Source of the DNA: JBDHWG01 sp039810085
Lineage (GTDB): Bacteria > Chloroflexota > Anaerolineae > Epilineales > JAHCIE01
DNA length: 64,000 nucleotides
Reading direction: 5' to 3'
Assembly (NCBI GenBank): GCA_039810085.1
Contig: JBDHWG010000016.1
Coordinates: 62,001-126,000, forward strand
This document shows, in pieces, positions 7,545 through 15,738 of this stretch. Numbering within the stretch: position 1 is the first letter of the stretch; each line of letters opens with the position of its first letter. The translations under genes were made by a program, and so were the position numbers. The notes beneath the pieces were generated by a model. It searched no databases and had not been told where the DNA came from. It worked only from the letters and a program-made list of their open reading frames with translations.

Positions 7545-9350
7545 CTAATACTTCTTGTACAGTGGCCCGAACGTGGCGCAGGCGCGGTAGTCGGCGCCGA
7601 CCGGCTCCAGCGCGCCGAAGTGGCCCCAGGCGCTCGGCCGGAACACCCCCTCCTCCGGCAGATTGTGCATCGTCACCGGGATGCGCAGCATGGACGCCAG
7701 CGTCACCAGGTCCGCGCCGATGTGGCCGTAGCTGATCGCACCGTGGTTCGCGCCCCAGTGCGCCATGACGGAGTACACGTCGCGGAACGGGCCGCTCCCC
7801 ATCGTGCGCGGGACAAACCAGTGCGTCGGCCACGTCGGGTTGGTGCGCTCGTTGATGGCCTCGAACACCTCGCGCGGCAGATCCACTGTCCAGCCCTCGG
7901 CGAGCTGGAGCACCGGGCCAAGCCCCTTGATGATGTTGATGCGCGCCATCGTGACCGGCATCTGGCCCTCGGTGAGGAAGCCGGACGAGTAGCCACCGCC
8001 GCGGAAGTACTCGGTCATCGCCGGGTACCACTCGGTCGCCTCCAGGCAGCCCTTCACCTCGTCCTCGGTGACCTCCCAGAACGGCTTCATGGCCGGCTGG
8101 CCGTCGCGCTTCATGCGCCCGGTCGCGTCCAGGGTCGCGGCGCCCGAGTTGATGAGGTGGATGATGCCGTCCTTCGCCACTCCTTCGAGCGTGTAGCCCG
8201 TCACGCGCTTGACGGCTTCCGGGCTCCAGTACGTACGCACGTCGGCGAAAATCTGGGCGGTGTTGGTCAGCAGGTAGCCGAACAGCATTGTCGCGCCGTT
8301 GAGGCTGTCGTTCTCCGTGGCGAAGACGTAGGGGGCGCGGATGCCGTTCCAGTCGAAGGACGAGTTGAGGATGGCCTCCATGAAGTCGCCGTTGGGAAAG
8401 TGGTCCGTCCACTGGCGCTGGCCCTGGAAGCCGCCGGCGATGGCGTTGTGGCCCAGCGCCTCCTCGCCGTAGCCGATCTCGGCCAGGCGCCCATTGCCGA
8501 CCATCAAGTCGCGGGCGATGAGCGTCATCTTGACCGAGGTCTCCCAGTCCTTGTCCTTCTGCTCGCGGGTGCGCTGGTTGCTCGGCGGGTTGTACTCGCG
8601 GCCTTCCTTGCAGTTGGCCTCGGTCCACGCCTTTGCCTTCGCGTACTCATCCGGGTCGTAGATGCCCTCGTCGATGCGCCGGGTCAGCTCGCTCATGTCG
8701 ATGGCTTCGACACGCATGCCCAGGTAGCTCTCGAAGAAAGACTGATCCACAATCGAGCCGGCGATACCCATGGATGTGCCGCCGATGGACAGGTACGACT
8801 TGCCGCGCATCATCGCCACGGCCAGGCCGGCGCGGGCGAAGCGCAGCAGCTTCTCCTGAACATCGGCCGGGATGTTCGGGTCGCCCAGGTCTTGCACGTC
8901 GTGGCCGTAGATGCTGAAGGCGGGCAGGCCCTTCTGGTTATGCCCGGCCAGGACGGCGGCCAGGTAGACCGCGCCAGGCCGCTCCGTGCCGTTGAAGCCC
9001 CAGACGGCCTTCGGCATCAGCGGGTCCATGTCCATCGTCTCGGAGCCGTAGCACCAGCACGGCGACACGGTGATGGTGCAGCCGACACCGGTGCGGGCGA
9101 ACTTCTCCGCCGCCATCGCCGCCTCGGCGACGCCGCCGATGCACGAGTCGGCGATGACGCACTCGACGGGCCGCCCATCCGGGTAGCGCAGATTGGCGCT
9201 CAGGAAGGCGGCCGTGGCGCGGGCCATGCCCATCGTCGGCTCTTCCAACGACTCGCGGACGCCCCGGCGGCGGCCGTCAATGGACGGGCGAATGCCAATC
9301 TTCGGGAAGTCTCCAATCCAGCGCGTCGCGCTCTGCTGCTCAGTCGTCAT
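7545..9350 (-). CDS. fucI: L-fucose isomerase
   Basis: A 601-residue protein, close to the about 591 of E. coli FucI. Recognisable family blocks run through the length: GIRPSIDGRR near the N-terminus, CTITVSPCWCYGSE, ATENDSLNGATM with the catalytic acid, IFADVRTYW, and HWGANHGAISYGHIG near the C-terminus with the active-site histidine. The enzyme converts L-fucose to L-fuculose (some also act on D-arabinose) using Mn2+. ATG 9350 is preferred over GTG 9359 because GCGAGGG lies 10 bases upstream of the ATG. It lies in the sugar operon between fucU and the kinase. Confidence 0.95.
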   Translation of the reverse strand: MTTEQQSATRWIGDFPKIGIRPSIDGRRRGVRESLEEPTMGMARATAAFLSANLRYPDGRPVECVIADSCIGGVAEAAMAAEKFARTGVGCTITVSPCWCYGSETMDMDPLMPKAVWGFNGTERPGAVYLAAVLAGHNQKGLPAFSIYGHDVQDLGDPNIPADVQEKLLRFARAGLAVAMMRGKSYLSIGGTSMGIAGSIVDQSFFESYLGMRVEAIDMSELTRRIDEGIYDPDEYAKAKAWTEANCKEGREYNPPSNQRTREQKDKDWETSVKMTLIARDLMVGNGRLAEIGYGEEALGHNAIAGGFQGQRQWTDHFPNGDFMEAILNSSFDWNGIRAPYVFATENDSLNGATMLFGYLLTNTAQIFADVRTYWSPEAVKRVTGYTLEGVAKDGIIHLINSGAATLDATGRMKRDGQPAMKPFWEVTEDEVKGCLEATEWYPAMTEYFRGGGYSSGFLTEGQMPVTMARINIIKGLGPVLQLAEGWTVDLPREVFEAINERTNPTWPTHWFVPRTMGSGPFRDVYSVMAHWGANHGAISYGHIGADLVTLASMLRIPVTMHNLPEEGVFRPSAWGHFGALEPVGADYRACATFGPLYKKY

Positions 9351-9411
9351 ACGTGGCACCCTCGCATTTCAGTTATTGGCAATGAGGAGATATCAGGGAA
9401 CTGCACCGGCG

Positions 9412-9801
9412 CTAGGCCGATGTCAGGATCATGTTCGCGTATTGAATGGTGTCGCCGGTCCGAATCAGGCCGATGGCCTGCGGCACGCGCTTCTTGAACT
9501 CGACGTGCGGCTCGTAGATGACCGGCACGCCCGCCGTCGCGTCGGCGAAGCCCTGCCGAACCGCCGGCGTATTGTTGTCCACGAACTCGGCCGCCATGTA
9601 AATGGCGCCGATGATGTAGTTGGCGCGGATCGCGGTGAGCACTTGCAGCACCGTCGGCACGTCGTCCACCAGGGAGATATCGACGGTCTCGATGGTCGGC
9701 CAGAACGGAAAGCCGCGATCCGCGATAACGAGTGTATTGGTATGCCGCACGCGCGCCAGCAGGCTGCTGACGTGCGGGTTCAGAATGCCGCTTATGAGCA
9801 T
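9412..9801 (-). CDS. fucU: RbsD/FucU-family sugar mutarotase
   Basis: 129 residues, the normal size for RbsD/FucU. The signature RHTNTLVIADRGFPFWP (about 19-35) contains the catalytic-site His and Asp. The C-terminal block FKKRVPQAIGLIRTGD matches the family. These proteins interconvert anomers or pyranose and furanose forms of imported sugar; next to L-fucose isomerase, fucose mutarotation is likely. The frame is open upstream to 10029, but that overlaps the binding-protein gene. ATG 9801, with GGAGCGAG ahead, gives the family-typical N-terminus. Confidence 0.9.
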   Translation of the reverse strand: MLISGILNPHVSSLLARVRHTNTLVIADRGFPFWPTIETVDISLVDDVPTVLQVLTAIRANYIIGAIYMAAEFVDNNTPAVRQGFADATAGVPVIYEPHVEFKKRVPQAIGLIRTGDTIQYANMILTSA

Positions 9802-9892
9802 GGGAGTCTCGCTCCGCGACAGGTGTGGAAAGAGGGGCTGCCCCGTGCAGCCGGACAGCCCCTCTTCGCCCCGTGAGGCTGTGAGCCGTAGA

Positions 9893-10930
9893 TTACTGGT
9901 AGAGCACAGCCTTGATGTCGGGGCTGTCGATGTTGGTCTTGTCGTACCACTTGAAGCCGGTGTCAATGTTCTTGTCAACCGGCTGACCCTTGATGGCCTT
10001 GACCGCAGCCTCGACGCACTTGTAGCCAATGCCGATCGGGTCCTGGGTGATGGCGCCAGCCTCAGTGCCTGCCTTGATGGCGTCGATCTGCTGCTTGCCG
10101 GAGTCGTAGCCGATGACCACGATCTTGCCTTCCTTGTTCAGCTCCTTCACCGCGTTCAACACGCCGATGATCGAGCCTTCATTCGCGCCAAAGAAGCCCT
10201 TGAGGTTGGGGTGCGCCTGGATGATGGCCTTGGCGAGGTCCGTGGACTTGAGCTGGTCGCCGCCGCCATACTGGGTGTCCACAATCTTGATATTGGGATA
10301 CTTGCTCTGGATCTCCTTGGTGAACCCATCGCGGCGGTCAATGCCCGTGCGGCTGGTCTGGTCGTGAACGATCAGGGCAATCTCGCCTTCCTTGCCAATC
10401 AGCTCGGCCATCTTGTCGGCGGCAGCAGCGGCGGCCTTGAGGTTGTCCGTTGCGGCAGTCGCCACGGGGATGTCGCTGTCCACGCCCGAGTCGAAGCCGA
10501 TGATCGGGATGTTCGCGGCCTTGGCCTTCTGGAGTAGCGGGATCGCAGCCTTGGAGTCGAGGGCGGCGAAGCAGATAGCCGCCGGCTTCTTGTCGATGGC
10601 GGTCTGGAGCATCTCGATCTGCTTGTCGACCTGGGACTCGTTCTCAGGGCCCTCGAACGTAATCTTGACGTTGAAGTCCTGGGCGGCCTTCTCCGAGCCT
10701 TGCTTCACCGCCTGCCAGAACTGGTGCTGGAAGCCCTTGGAGATGACGGGGATATACGGTTGTGTACCACCGGCGGGGGCCGCCTGCTGGGCCGGCTGTT
10801 GCGCCTGAGCGGCCGGCTGCTGGGCGGCCGGCTGCGAGGCCGTCGGGGCCGGCGCGCTGGCGCACGCGGCGAGAGCCATGCCTAGCACCAACAAGGCCGC
10901 AATGCTGACGAGTAACCACCGAGATTTCAT
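9893..10930 (-). CDS. Sugar ABC transporter substrate-binding lipoprotein (RbsB-like)
   Basis: 345 residues. A signal peptide ends in a lipobox (MALAAC), followed by an Ala/Gln/Pro-rich tether and then a periplasmic-binding-protein type I fold (VISKGFQHQFWQAV, GFDSGVDSD, GFFGANEGSIIGVLNAV). It captures sugar outside the membrane for the adjacent transporter, and the genomic context points to L-fucose or a related deoxysugar. AGGAGA precedes ATG 10930. An 84-base gap containing two palindromes separates it from the permease gene, which could allow separate expression of the binding protein. Confidence 0.92.
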   Translation of the reverse strand: MKSRWLLVSIAALLVLGMALAACASAPAPTASQPAAQQPAAQAQQPAQQAAPAGGTQPYIPVISKGFQHQFWQAVKQGSEKAAQDFNVKITFEGPENESQVDKQIEMLQTAIDKKPAAICFAALDSKAAIPLLQKAKAANIPIIGFDSGVDSDIPVATAATDNLKAAAAAADKMAELIGKEGEIALIVHDQTSRTGIDRRDGFTKEIQSKYPNIKIVDTQYGGGDQLKSTDLAKAIIQAHPNLKGFFGANEGSIIGVLNAVKELNKEGKIVVIGYDSGKQQIDAIKAGTEAGAITQDPIGIGYKCVEAAVKAIKGQPVDKNIDTGFKWYDKTNIDSPDIKAVLYQ

Positions 10931-10944
10931 GTTGGTTCTCCTTT

Positions 10945-10988
10945 TCTCACGTGAGACGGGTGGGTATGTCGAAGCTCCACAGTGGAGC
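10945..10988. promoter_or_regulatory. Two short perfect palindromes between permease and binding-protein genes
   Basis: TCTCACGTGAGA (10945-10956) is a perfect 12-base palindrome. GCTCCAC-A-GTGGAGC (10974-10988) is a tight stem-loop. Both lie in the transcript between the permease stop and the lipoprotein ribosome site. Possible roles are mRNA processing or stabilisation that raises binding-protein expression. No U-run follows either, so they are not simple intrinsic terminators. Confidence 0.4.
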
Positions 10989-11014
10989 CTGCAACCAAAC
11001 AAGTGGCGCAAGAA

Positions 11015-12004
11015 CTACCTGCGCTGGCGGCGAACGATGTCGAGATAGACAGCCAGGATGACGATGATGCCGGTGATGACAATCTGCCACTCCTGCGGCA
11101 CTGACATGATGCGCAGGCCGTTGGTCAGCGTGCTGATGAGAAGCGCACCGATGATCGTTCCTAGGATGGTGCCCTCACCGCCGCTTAGGGACGTGCCGCC
11201 AATGACCGCGGCTGCGATGGCCCCTAGCTCATAGCCTGCGCCCAGGGACGGCTGCGCCGAATTCAGGCGGGCGGCGATCAGGACGCCGGCGAGACCGGCG
11301 AACGTGCTGCACAGGGTAAACACGGCTGTTTTCCACATCGCCGCGTTGACACCGGAAAGGCGGGTCGCCTCCTCGTTGCTGCCTAGGGCAAACGTGTAGC
11401 GGCCCAGGATGGTGCGGTTGAGGATGAAGCCGGCAATCAGCGCCGCTACCAGCATGATGAGGACGGCGTTGGGAATATCGAGGCCGGGAATAACCGCGCC
11501 GATGACCGAGCCCATCGCCAACTCGCGAAAAATCGGCGTGTCGTTGAAGTAGATGGGATGCAGGTTGGACAGGATGAGCGCCAGGCCGCTCGCAATATAG
11601 AACATGCCAAGCGTGGCAATGAAGGGCGGCACCCGCATGCGCGAGACCACCGTGCCGTTGACCAGGCCGCACAGGGCGCCAGTTCCAACACCAGCCAGGA
11701 TGCCCAGCCACACGGGCAGCCCCATGTTGGTGACGACCACGCCGGTCATGACCGCCGACAACGTCATCACCGTTCCCACGGATAGATCAATGCCGCCGGC
11801 GATAATGACGAACGTCACGCCAATGGCGAGCACGCCGTTGACGCACGTGGCAAGCAGAATGCCGATGATGTTGTCGAACTGGAGAAAGTTCGGCGACGCG
11901 ACAGAGAAGAAGATGAACAGCACGATAAGCGCGGCGAACGCCAGAATTCGCTGGATCGCGTCGGAGCGAAAGATCGAGCGCCTCTGGGTCATAGTGGCTT
12001 GCAT
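11015..12004 (-). CDS. Sugar ABC transporter permease (RbsC/AraH family)
   Basis: 329 residues, strongly hydrophobic, with about eight to ten membrane segments. The family signature GGIDLSVGTVMTLSAVMTG is at about 70-88 and a cytoplasmic coupling block, SNEEATRLSGVN, is at about 213-224. A C-terminal GGTSLSGGEGTILGTIIGA block is also typical. It would form the membrane channel with the ATPase gene 14 bases upstream and the binding lipoprotein downstream. A GGATG-like ribosome site precedes ATG 12004. Confidence 0.92.
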   Translation of the reverse strand: MQATMTQRRSIFRSDAIQRILAFAALIVLFIFFSVASPNFLQFDNIIGILLATCVNGVLAIGVTFVIIAGGIDLSVGTVMTLSAVMTGVVVTNMGLPVWLGILAGVGTGALCGLVNGTVVSRMRVPPFIATLGMFYIASGLALILSNLHPIYFNDTPIFRELAMGSVIGAVIPGLDIPNAVLIMLVAALIAGFILNRTILGRYTFALGSNEEATRLSGVNAAMWKTAVFTLCSTFAGLAGVLIAARLNSAQPSLGAGYELGAIAAAVIGGTSLSGGEGTILGTIIGALLISTLTNGLRIMSVPQEWQIVITGIIVILAVYLDIVRRQRR

Positions 12005-12018
12005 GACTCAACATCCTT

Positions 12019-13554
12019 TCAAGAGTTGGATTCGGCTCCGGCGTTCGTGACGACGGCCGAGGTGCGCTGCGTCGCCAGGCGCATGATGCTCTCCTGCGTC
12101 GCCTCGCTGGCGCTTAGCTCCCCGGTGATGCGACCTTCGCACATCACGACAATGCGATGGCTCATGCGCAGAATCTCGGGCAGCTCCGACGAGATCATGA
12201 TGATGGACTTGCCCTGCTGCACGAGATTGTTCAGGAGCTTGTAGATTTCACTCTTCGCGCCGACATCGATGCCGCGCGTCGGCTCGTCGAAGATGAGAAT
12301 GTCGGTGTTGGCGTCGAGCCACTTGCCGATGATGACTTTCTGCTGGTTGCCGCCCGACAGGTTGCGCACCTTCTGCGCCAAGCCCGGCGTCTTGATAGCG
12401 AGGGCCTGAACGGCCCGATTCGCCGAAACGTGGGTCTGGGCTGTGTTCACCACGGTCCTGCCGAGCAGATAGCGACCCAGCGTTGCCATGACAACGTTGT
12501 CTTCCACGCTCATCCCCAGCACTGCCCCGTAGCGCTTGCGGTCTTCAGAGAGGTAGCTAATGCCGTGCCTGACCGCGTCACCCGGGCTGTGAATCTCCAC
12601 CCGTTGGCCCTTGACGTAGATCTCGCCCGAGTCCAGGCGATCCGCCCCAAAGATAGCGCGGCCCACTTCGGTTCGACCCGCGCCCACCAGCCCGGCAAAG
12701 CCGAGGATCTCGCCCTTTTTGAGCTGGAAGCTCACGTCCTTGATGGTGCGGCCGCGGTTCAGGTGCTTGACCTCGAGCACGACTTCCTGGCTCGGATTCG
12801 CCGGGATCTCGGGCGTCGCCTCGTAGATGGTGCGCCCGACCATCATGCTGATAATCTGGTCGATGCTTGTGGTCGCCGTCGGAACGGTGTTGACGTACTG
12901 GCCGTCGCGCATCACCGTCACCCGGTCCGAGATTTGCTTCAGCTCTTCGAGGCGGTGGGAGATGTGGACGACGCCCACCCCTTTGGTGCGCAAGTCGCGG
13001 ATAAGGCGGAACAGGTCCTCGATTTCGACATCGGTCAGCGGCGCCGTCGGCTCATCCATGATAAGCACGTCGGAGTTGAACGACAGCGCCTTCGCAATCT
13101 CGACCATCTGCTGCTTGGCGACGGTCAGGTCCGCCACCTTAGCGCGCGGGTCGAGATCGAGGTTCATCGTCTTGATGAGATCCTGCGCCTTGGCATTCAT
13201 GGCGCGCTCGTCAAGCATGAACCGGGCGGTGCGCGGCTCGCGCCCGATGAAAATGTTCTGCGCGACGGTCAGGTGCTGCATGAGGTTCAGCTCCTGGTGG
13301 ATCATGCTGATGCCCAGGTCCTGCGCCTCGCGCGGCCGCGTGATGTTGACCTCTTTGCCCTTGTAGATGATCCGCCCGTCGTCCTTAGAATAGATGCCTG
13401 ACAGAATCTTCATCAGCGTGGACTTGCCCGCGCCGTTCTCGCCGACCAGGGCGTGAATCTCGCCCGGCAGCAGCTCGAACCGGGCGTTGTTCAGGGCATG
13501 CACGCCGGGGAACGATTTATTGATGCCTTCCATCAGCACCAGCGCATCGGCCAT
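12019..13554 (-). CDS. Sugar ABC transporter ATPase, duplicated (RbsA/MglA type)
   Basis: 511 residues with two ATP-binding halves. The first has Walker A GENGAGKST, Walker B VLIMDEPTAPL and a degenerate signature LTVAKQQMVEI. The second has a degenerate Walker A (GLVGAGRTEVGR) with an intact LSGGNQQKV signature and ILIFDEPTRGID. One canonical and one degenerate site is usual for this family. It powers uptake through the adjacent permease. ATG 13554 is chosen because AGGAG lies just upstream; earlier in-frame codons would overlap the reductase gene end. Confidence 0.93.
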   Translation of the reverse strand: MADALVLMEGINKSFPGVHALNNARFELLPGEIHALVGENGAGKSTLMKILSGIYSKDDGRIIYKGKEVNITRPREAQDLGISMIHQELNLMQHLTVAQNIFIGREPRTARFMLDERAMNAKAQDLIKTMNLDLDPRAKVADLTVAKQQMVEIAKALSFNSDVLIMDEPTAPLTDVEIEDLFRLIRDLRTKGVGVVHISHRLEELKQISDRVTVMRDGQYVNTVPTATTSIDQIISMMVGRTIYEATPEIPANPSQEVVLEVKHLNRGRTIKDVSFQLKKGEILGFAGLVGAGRTEVGRAIFGADRLDSGEIYVKGQRVEIHSPGDAVRHGISYLSEDRKRYGAVLGMSVEDNVVMATLGRYLLGRTVVNTAQTHVSANRAVQALAIKTPGLAQKVRNLSGGNQQKVIIGKWLDANTDILIFDEPTRGIDVGAKSEIYKLLNNLVQQGKSIIMISSELPEILRMSHRIVVMCEGRITGELSASEATQESIMRLATQRTSAVVTNAGAESNS

Positions 13555-13564
13555 ACGTCGCTCC

Positions 13565-14494
13565 TCAGTTGTTCTCAGGCTTCCCACTCGGCCACGTCCG
13601 GTTGTGGATTGGCGCTAGAATCTTCTGCACCTCGGCCAATAGCGCCGTGTCCATCGCTTCCTCGACCCACCGCACGTTCTTCTCGATGTTGGCCGGGTTC
13701 GCCGTTCCTACCAGAGTCGTCGGGATATCTGGGTTGGCGACGCTGAACTGAATGGCGAGCTTGGCGATGTCCACGCCCTGGGCGCGGCAGAACGCGGCCG
13801 CCTGCGCGCACGCCACCTTTATTTCCTCCGACGCCGGATGCCACGCCGGTGTTCCCCGCTCGGTCAGCAGGCCCATGCCCAGCGGCGAGGCGTTGATGAT
13901 GCCCACGCCCTTTTCCTTGAGATACGGCACCATGTCGGCCAGGGACGTGTCGTTCAGCTCGTAGCGGCAGTAAGAGAGGATGGTGTCCAGGTCGGTGCGG
14001 TCCAGCACGCTGCGGAAGATTTTCAGGGGCAGGCCGGTCACGCCGACACAGCCGACTTTCCCCTGCTCTTGCAGCCGCCGCAGCGCGGGCAGCGTCTCCT
14101 CGACCACCTGGTCCAATGAGCCAAACTCGATGTCGTGGCACTCGATGACGTCGATGTGCTCGACGCCGATGCGCTGGAGGCTCTCGTCCACACTCGCCGT
14201 GACGCGCGCCGCCGAGAAGTCGAACTCGTCCGCGCCGTAGCGCCCAACCTTCGTCGCCAGGATATAGCGGTCTCGCGCGACACCCTTGAGGGCGCGGCCA
14301 AGCACCGTTTCTGCTTTTGTCAGACCGTAATAAGGCGAAACGTCAATTAAATTGATGCCGAGGTCAAGCGCCACGTGCACCGTGCGCATCGCCTCGCTCT
14401 CGTCAATGGCGTGAAAGACGCCGCCGAGGGATGATGCGCCGAAACTGAGCGCTGACACTCTTAACCCCGTTGTCCCGAGTTCACGGTATTCCAT
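13565..14494 (-). CDS. Aldo/keto reductase (L-galactose/L-fucose dehydrogenase-like)
   Basis: 309 residues forming an AKR TIM barrel. Catalytic residues are visible in NLIDVSPYYG (Asp, Tyr), LATKVG (Lys) and IECHDIE (His). The sequence resembles L-galactose dehydrogenase and D-threo-aldose (L-fucose) 1-dehydrogenases, which oxidise the sugar C1 to a lactone. Its place between lacI and a sugar transporter suggests an oxidative route beside the isomerase route. The family is certain; the substrate is inferred from context. Confidence 0.88.
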   Translation of the reverse strand: MEYRELGTTGLRVSALSFGASSLGGVFHAIDESEAMRTVHVALDLGINLIDVSPYYGLTKAETVLGRALKGVARDRYILATKVGRYGADEFDFSAARVTASVDESLQRIGVEHIDVIECHDIEFGSLDQVVEETLPALRRLQEQGKVGCVGVTGLPLKIFRSVLDRTDLDTILSYCRYELNDTSLADMVPYLKEKGVGIINASPLGMGLLTERGTPAWHPASEEIKVACAQAAAFCRAQGVDIAKLAIQFSVANPDIPTTLVGTANPANIEKNVRWVEEAMDTALLAEVQKILAPIHNRTWPSGKPENN

Positions 14495-14530
14495 CGGCCC
14501 CTTACCATCGGGCGATCACAGCCCGTTTTG

Positions 14531-15574
14531 CTATGGCTCCACAGCCACGGATGCTTTAACGTTGTGGTTGACCAGTGGGTCGCCGCTGGAGCGGCGAATG
14601 ACGATCTCAGTCGGCAGCACAATCTCTTGCGGCTCGTGCGGGCCTTCGTCCACCAGCCGCGCCAGGAGCAATTCCGTCGCTTTCTTTCCCATCTCGTAGG
14701 CCGGCTGCGCCGCCATGGTAAAGAACGGAACCGTCAGGAAGTCGAGCGGCAGGTCATCGAAGCACACCACGGCGACATCTTCCGGCACGCGCATCTCCAT
14801 CTCGCGCAGCGCCTGCATCGCGCCAATCGCCATGAAGTTGTGGCCGGCGAACAGCGCCGTCGGACGGGGTTGCACCGCCATCGCCCGCTGCGTCATCTCG
14901 TAGCCGGTCCGCCGCGAGAATGGGCCATAGCTGATGCGCTTCGCCTCGACGCGTATACCGGCTTCGGTGAGGGCGCGGCGATAGCCTGCCACGCGGTCCT
15001 CGGCGGTCGAAACCCCGCGTGGGCCGCTGAGGCACGCAATGCGCTGATGCCCTAGCTCGATAAGCAGCTTGACCAGCTCATGCGCGCCGCCCTCCGAGTC
15101 GCCGAGCACGGTGTCAGCTTCTGCACCGACCACGCGCCGGTCTAGGATAACCAGCGGTGTCGCATGCTTCTGGATGAAGCGCACCGACTCCGGGCTGCTC
15201 GTCGCCGGCACGAGCAGTATGCCGTCCACCTGCTTCTGGATGAGCACGTCAAGGTACTTCTGCTGCTCCGCCTCCGACTCGTCGGTGTTGCACAGGATAA
15301 CCGTGTAGCCGGCTTTGCTCGCCGTGTCCTCGACGCCCCGCGCGACGGTCGTGAAGAAGGGGTTGGAGACGTCCGTCAGGACAAGGGCGAGCGTGTTGGT
15401 GCGCTTGGAGCGCAAACTGCGGGCGACGGTATTCGGAACGTAGCCTAACTCGGCGATGGCCTCGTGGACACGGCGGCGGTTCTCCTCGCTCACGTAGTCG
15501 AAGTTGTTGATTACCCTCGACACTGTGATGGGAGAGACCCCGGCTCGCTTTGCTACGTCGCGGATCGTCGCCAT
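14531..15574 (-). CDS. LacI-family transcriptional repressor of the sugar operon
   Basis: 347 residues. The N-terminal helix-turn-helix and hinge helix (TIRDVAKRAGVSPITVSRVIN, NTVARSLRS) are classical LacI. The rest is a periplasmic-binding-like sugar sensor (LVLTDVSNPFFTTVARGVE, CLSGPRG, VCFDDLPLDFL). It probably represses its own operon and the divergent flavoprotein gene through the three sites at 15608-15649. The effector is likely an intracellular sugar or sugar phosphate of the encoded pathway. Confidence 0.95.
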   Translation of the reverse strand: MATIRDVAKRAGVSPITVSRVINNFDYVSEENRRRVHEAIAELGYVPNTVARSLRSKRTNTLALVLTDVSNPFFTTVARGVEDTASKAGYTVILCNTDESEAEQQKYLDVLIQKQVDGILLVPATSSPESVRFIQKHATPLVILDRRVVGAEADTVLGDSEGGAHELVKLLIELGHQRIACLSGPRGVSTAEDRVAGYRRALTEAGIRVEAKRISYGPFSRRTGYEMTQRAMAVQPRPTALFAGHNFMAIGAMQALREMEMRVPEDVAVVCFDDLPLDFLTVPFFTMAAQPAYEMGKKATELLLARLVDEGPHEPQEIVLPTEIVIRRSSGDPLVNHNVKASVAVEP

Positions 15575-15607
15575 GTTTCACCGGCTGTTGGGAAGGCTTT
15601 TACTGGC

Positions 15608-15649
15608 TGGTAACGGTATCATGATACCGTTACCATGATAACGGTATCA
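15608..15649. promoter_or_regulatory. Three abutting 14-bp LacI-type operators
   Basis: Three CG-centred 14-mers lie end to end with no spacer: TGGTAACGGTATCA (15608-15621), TGATACCGTTACCA (15622-15635) and TGATAACGGTATCA (15636-15649). The first two are exact reverse complements of each other, so together they form a longer perfect palindrome. The CG centre is typical of LacI-family operators. The cluster lies 34 bases before the lacI ATG and upstream of the divergent flavoprotein promoter, so one repressor could control both directions. Confidence 0.85.
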
Positions 15650-15680
15650 TATCACCGATTGAGAGATGTGTCAAGGGGTT

Positions 15681-15708
15681 TTGTGAGGAATTTCGCCCCT
15701 GTTATACT
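15681..15708 (+). promoter_or_regulatory. Promoter of the flavoprotein gene
   Basis: TTGTGA (15681-15686) and TATACT (15703-15708) are 16 bases apart, giving a start about 25 bases before the ATG at 15739. The operators end 31 bases upstream of the -35 box. The same GTTATACTT core recurs at the res promoter (19089-19094). Confidence 0.65.
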
Positions 15709-15738
15709 TTTCAGATACACGCATTCTGGGAGGTAAAG

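Noticed and set aside
7620..9497. 625-codon plus-strand frame
   Set aside because: Shadow opposite L-fucose isomerase; no domain.
12157..13401. 414-codon plus-strand frame
   Set aside because: Shadow opposite the sugar transporter ATPase.
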